In this document: positions 62,343-64,000 of the stretch, piece after piece
Numbering within the stretch: the stretch's first letter is position 1
How the letters are laid out: each line of letters opens with the position of its first letter
NCBI RefSeq assembly: GCF_008831285.2
Contig: NC_045146.1
Location: 22,771,703 to 22,835,702, forward strand
DNA: 64,000 bases
Source of the DNA: Nymphaea colorata
Taxonomy: Eukaryota; Streptophyta; Magnoliopsida; Nymphaeales; Nymphaeaceae
Direction of reading: 5' to 3'
Made by a program: the position numbers and the translations under genes
The notes under the pieces: model-generated
Told to the model about the DNA's origin: nothing
Seen by the model: the letters and a program-made list of their open reading frames with translations, nothing else
Databases searched by the model: none

Positions 62343-63635
62343 GTTTTCAACAATACATCATTTTCCCATCTTATACCAAAGAACATGACCTCCAACTACC
62401 GGCTGCCCAAATATAAAATTATCGCTTTCAGTAATAAACTAGTTAAGGAGCCAGAGACTTTTATATAGTTGTAATTGAAAGACAGTAACATGAGCAGCAA
62501 ATTTTTAAAACTTTCACGAAAGCAGTTAACTTGAAAATTGTGACGTCATGATACAACTAAGTCAGTTTTGGAGCTCACCCAAGGCCTTCTGTGACTTGGG
62601 TTGACTTGAATGACTCTTCGACCTGTAATTATAGCTTGAGTACCCTTTGATGTTTAATAACTTCAACTAGTCTTTAGAAATATATTCTTCAAAAGAATGC
62701 CTGCATTTAGATGAAACTTTTATCTCTTTATATTTCTTGATCATGAGGTTTATGCACATTACCCCAAGGTCTCCACCACCGCTTCTGATTATGGGCAACG
62801 GGTATGGATGCTTTTTAACAAAGCTTGTACCATTTCTACCACAATTAACACATTCTTTCTTCGCCTTAGAATTATTTGTTGAACCAGTGAATATTATATA
62901 TAATGAAATAGTTAATATTAATGACCAAAATGCCATGTTACTAGAGAAGACTCTTCCAGAATCAACTAAGTTTATGTTGCACATATTCACATCCAGGCCT
63001 TGACAAAGAAAATAAGATGCAAATTCCTTCTCTAGAAGACTACTCAATGTACAAGCACTTTCACAACATTAAAGAACTTCCTCATAAGTTTAGAGGACAG
63101 CTTCTATACAGCACAAATCATTAATCAAACATGGCAAGAGATACCACTTAAGGAAAAAGTAAGCATTTCCTTTAGTCACCTGTTAAACTTTGCACAAAGA
63201 GAACAAATATTGCAGAACAAATGATAATTATAAACTTTTACATCGATCATGCCTTTGTAATATTTAGAGCATCCAATAAAAACTTGAAGAAATCAGGCAG
63301 AACATACCTCCATAAAATTATGAAACTGAGTGAACATCCTGAACATTAACTTTGTCAATGAGATATTGCCCCTACATAAATTAACAACAGGGGTTAATCA
63401 GGTCATAACTCATAAGACTACTTGTACAAACAAATAACTACAGTATGAAACTGACATACTAACCAACTTACCAAGACTGATCAAAGTGAACAAAAGGATA
63501 CCGGACAGCCACTGGTTGGATGGGATAACCAGGAATAAATGCTCCTAATTGGAAATATATAAGTGCGCTCCCATTTGTTGTGGTGCCTTCAGGAAACAAT
63601 AACACTCTAGGGAATCCATCACATGATGCTTTTCT
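57055..63635 (-). CDS. LPEAT2: LPEAT2-type lysophospholipid acyltransferase with EF-hands, 5' partial
   Basis: Transfers acyl chains from acyl-CoA to lysophosphatidylethanolamine and related lysolipids at the ER or Golgi. Eleven exons are visible (minus): 63635-63472, 63371-63308, 61981-61913, 61140-61045, 60637-60593, 60200-60130, 58730-58664, 58319-58269, 57513-57403, 57324-57277, 57189-57055, with agreeing phases and 306 residues. The first visible exon has the acyltransferase motif FPEGTTTNG and PGYPIQPVAVRYP. FHNFMEVEYLP follows, which is typical of LPCAT/LPEAT proteins. The C-terminal half has EF-hand units: GSITF in a degenerate loop (DVEQRGSITFRQ), NYDHNGEGYISE with Asn at position 1, and a good loop DVDKDGVVGSND. 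The catalytic NHxxxxD motif and membrane segments must lie beyond 64000. The intron between exons 6 and 7 is about 1.4 kb. Confidence 0.93.
59735..59895. repeat. Direct repeat, period about 81 bp, in LPEAT2 intron
   Basis: Two diverged copies starting TACAAGTGTA at 59735 and 59816, each containing AACATACAAACC and TTGACTCTTG. Confidence 0.8.
62312..62344 (+). repeat. (TG)n microsatellite
   Basis: About 33 bases of TG with one CG interruption, inside an LPEAT2 intron. Confidence 0.95.
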
Positions 63636-64000
63636 CTGCATGCAAATCCTTAAGGGAAATCGGTATCAATAGCTTATAAAAAAAATAGAAAATACTATAT
63701 GGTAGCAATGAGGTTAAATTCAAGTTTACATGTAACACCCTATTATGAAAGCTTAGTACTGTAATGGAGATTGTACAAAATCTTCAAGGTTTATAACGGG
63801 GCTGGTTAAGTGATTGATTGCCTTAGTTCCTGACTTTTAAGGTTGAAACTAAAACTGCTAGAAGGCAGGTTAGAATCTGCCAAACTAGAAGCCTGAGTCC
63901 CGTGTGAAAGCAGGTGGGGTTGTTACAGTTGGTATCAAATATAGTTCAATACCCAGACCTATAGAGTCCTAACACATGGATATGAATTCCTCAAAGGGGG

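Overview
The window looks like nuclear DNA of a flowering plant. It has spliced genes with GT-AG introns and long AT-rich introns, a Ty1/copia polyprotein, several small terminal-inverted-repeat elements, and protein families known from land plants (MORC1-type ATPase, mTERF, URT1, LPEAT2). First exons of the reductase genes are very GC-rich and later exons are not. That suits a monocot, magnoliid or early-diverging angiosperm, but I cannot name the species.

Layout: 1-4155 is the 3' part of a copia element on the + strand with an unbroken polyprotein and a 3' LTR. 6526-14251 (minus) holds eleven exons of a MORC1/CRT1-type GHKL ATPase. They join in one frame, but the C-terminal exons are not visible before the copia element. 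17040-29870 (plus) is a tandem array of 2-hydroxyacid dehydrogenase genes (hydroxypyruvate/hydroxyphenylpyruvate reductase type). It has three complete two-exon genes (B, D, E), an intact first exon without its own second exon (A), a frameshifted first exon (C) and a decayed second exon (F). 30701-34812 (minus) is a six-exon mTERF gene. 37032-43648 (minus) is a six-exon URT1-type terminal uridylyltransferase. 46441-49090 (plus) is a broken MINDY-family deubiquitinase with its catalytic Cys codon changed to Ser. 50-57 kb is gene-free and rich in small repeats. 57055-63635 (minus) is the 3' half of an LPEAT2-type lysophospholipid acyltransferase with C-terminal EF-hands; its 5' half lies beyond the window.

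How the genes relate: they do not form a pathway. URT1 (RNA uridylation), the reductases (photorespiratory or tyrosine-derived 2-oxoacids), LPEAT2 (phospholipid remodelling), MORC1 (chromatin and silencing) and mTERF (organelle gene expression) are independent. From memory, Arabidopsis URT1 (At2g45620), a reductase of this family (At2g45630) and LPEAT2 (At2g45670) are also close neighbours, so this looks like old conserved gene order, here expanded by tandem duplication.

No wholly novel system is evident. The most interesting signals are the reductase array with first-exon-only copies upstream of complete genes, the catalytically dead MINDY relic with a duplicated segment, the inverted repeat at 50.6-50.9 kb, and a pseudogene that took a transposon and was then tandemly duplicated.
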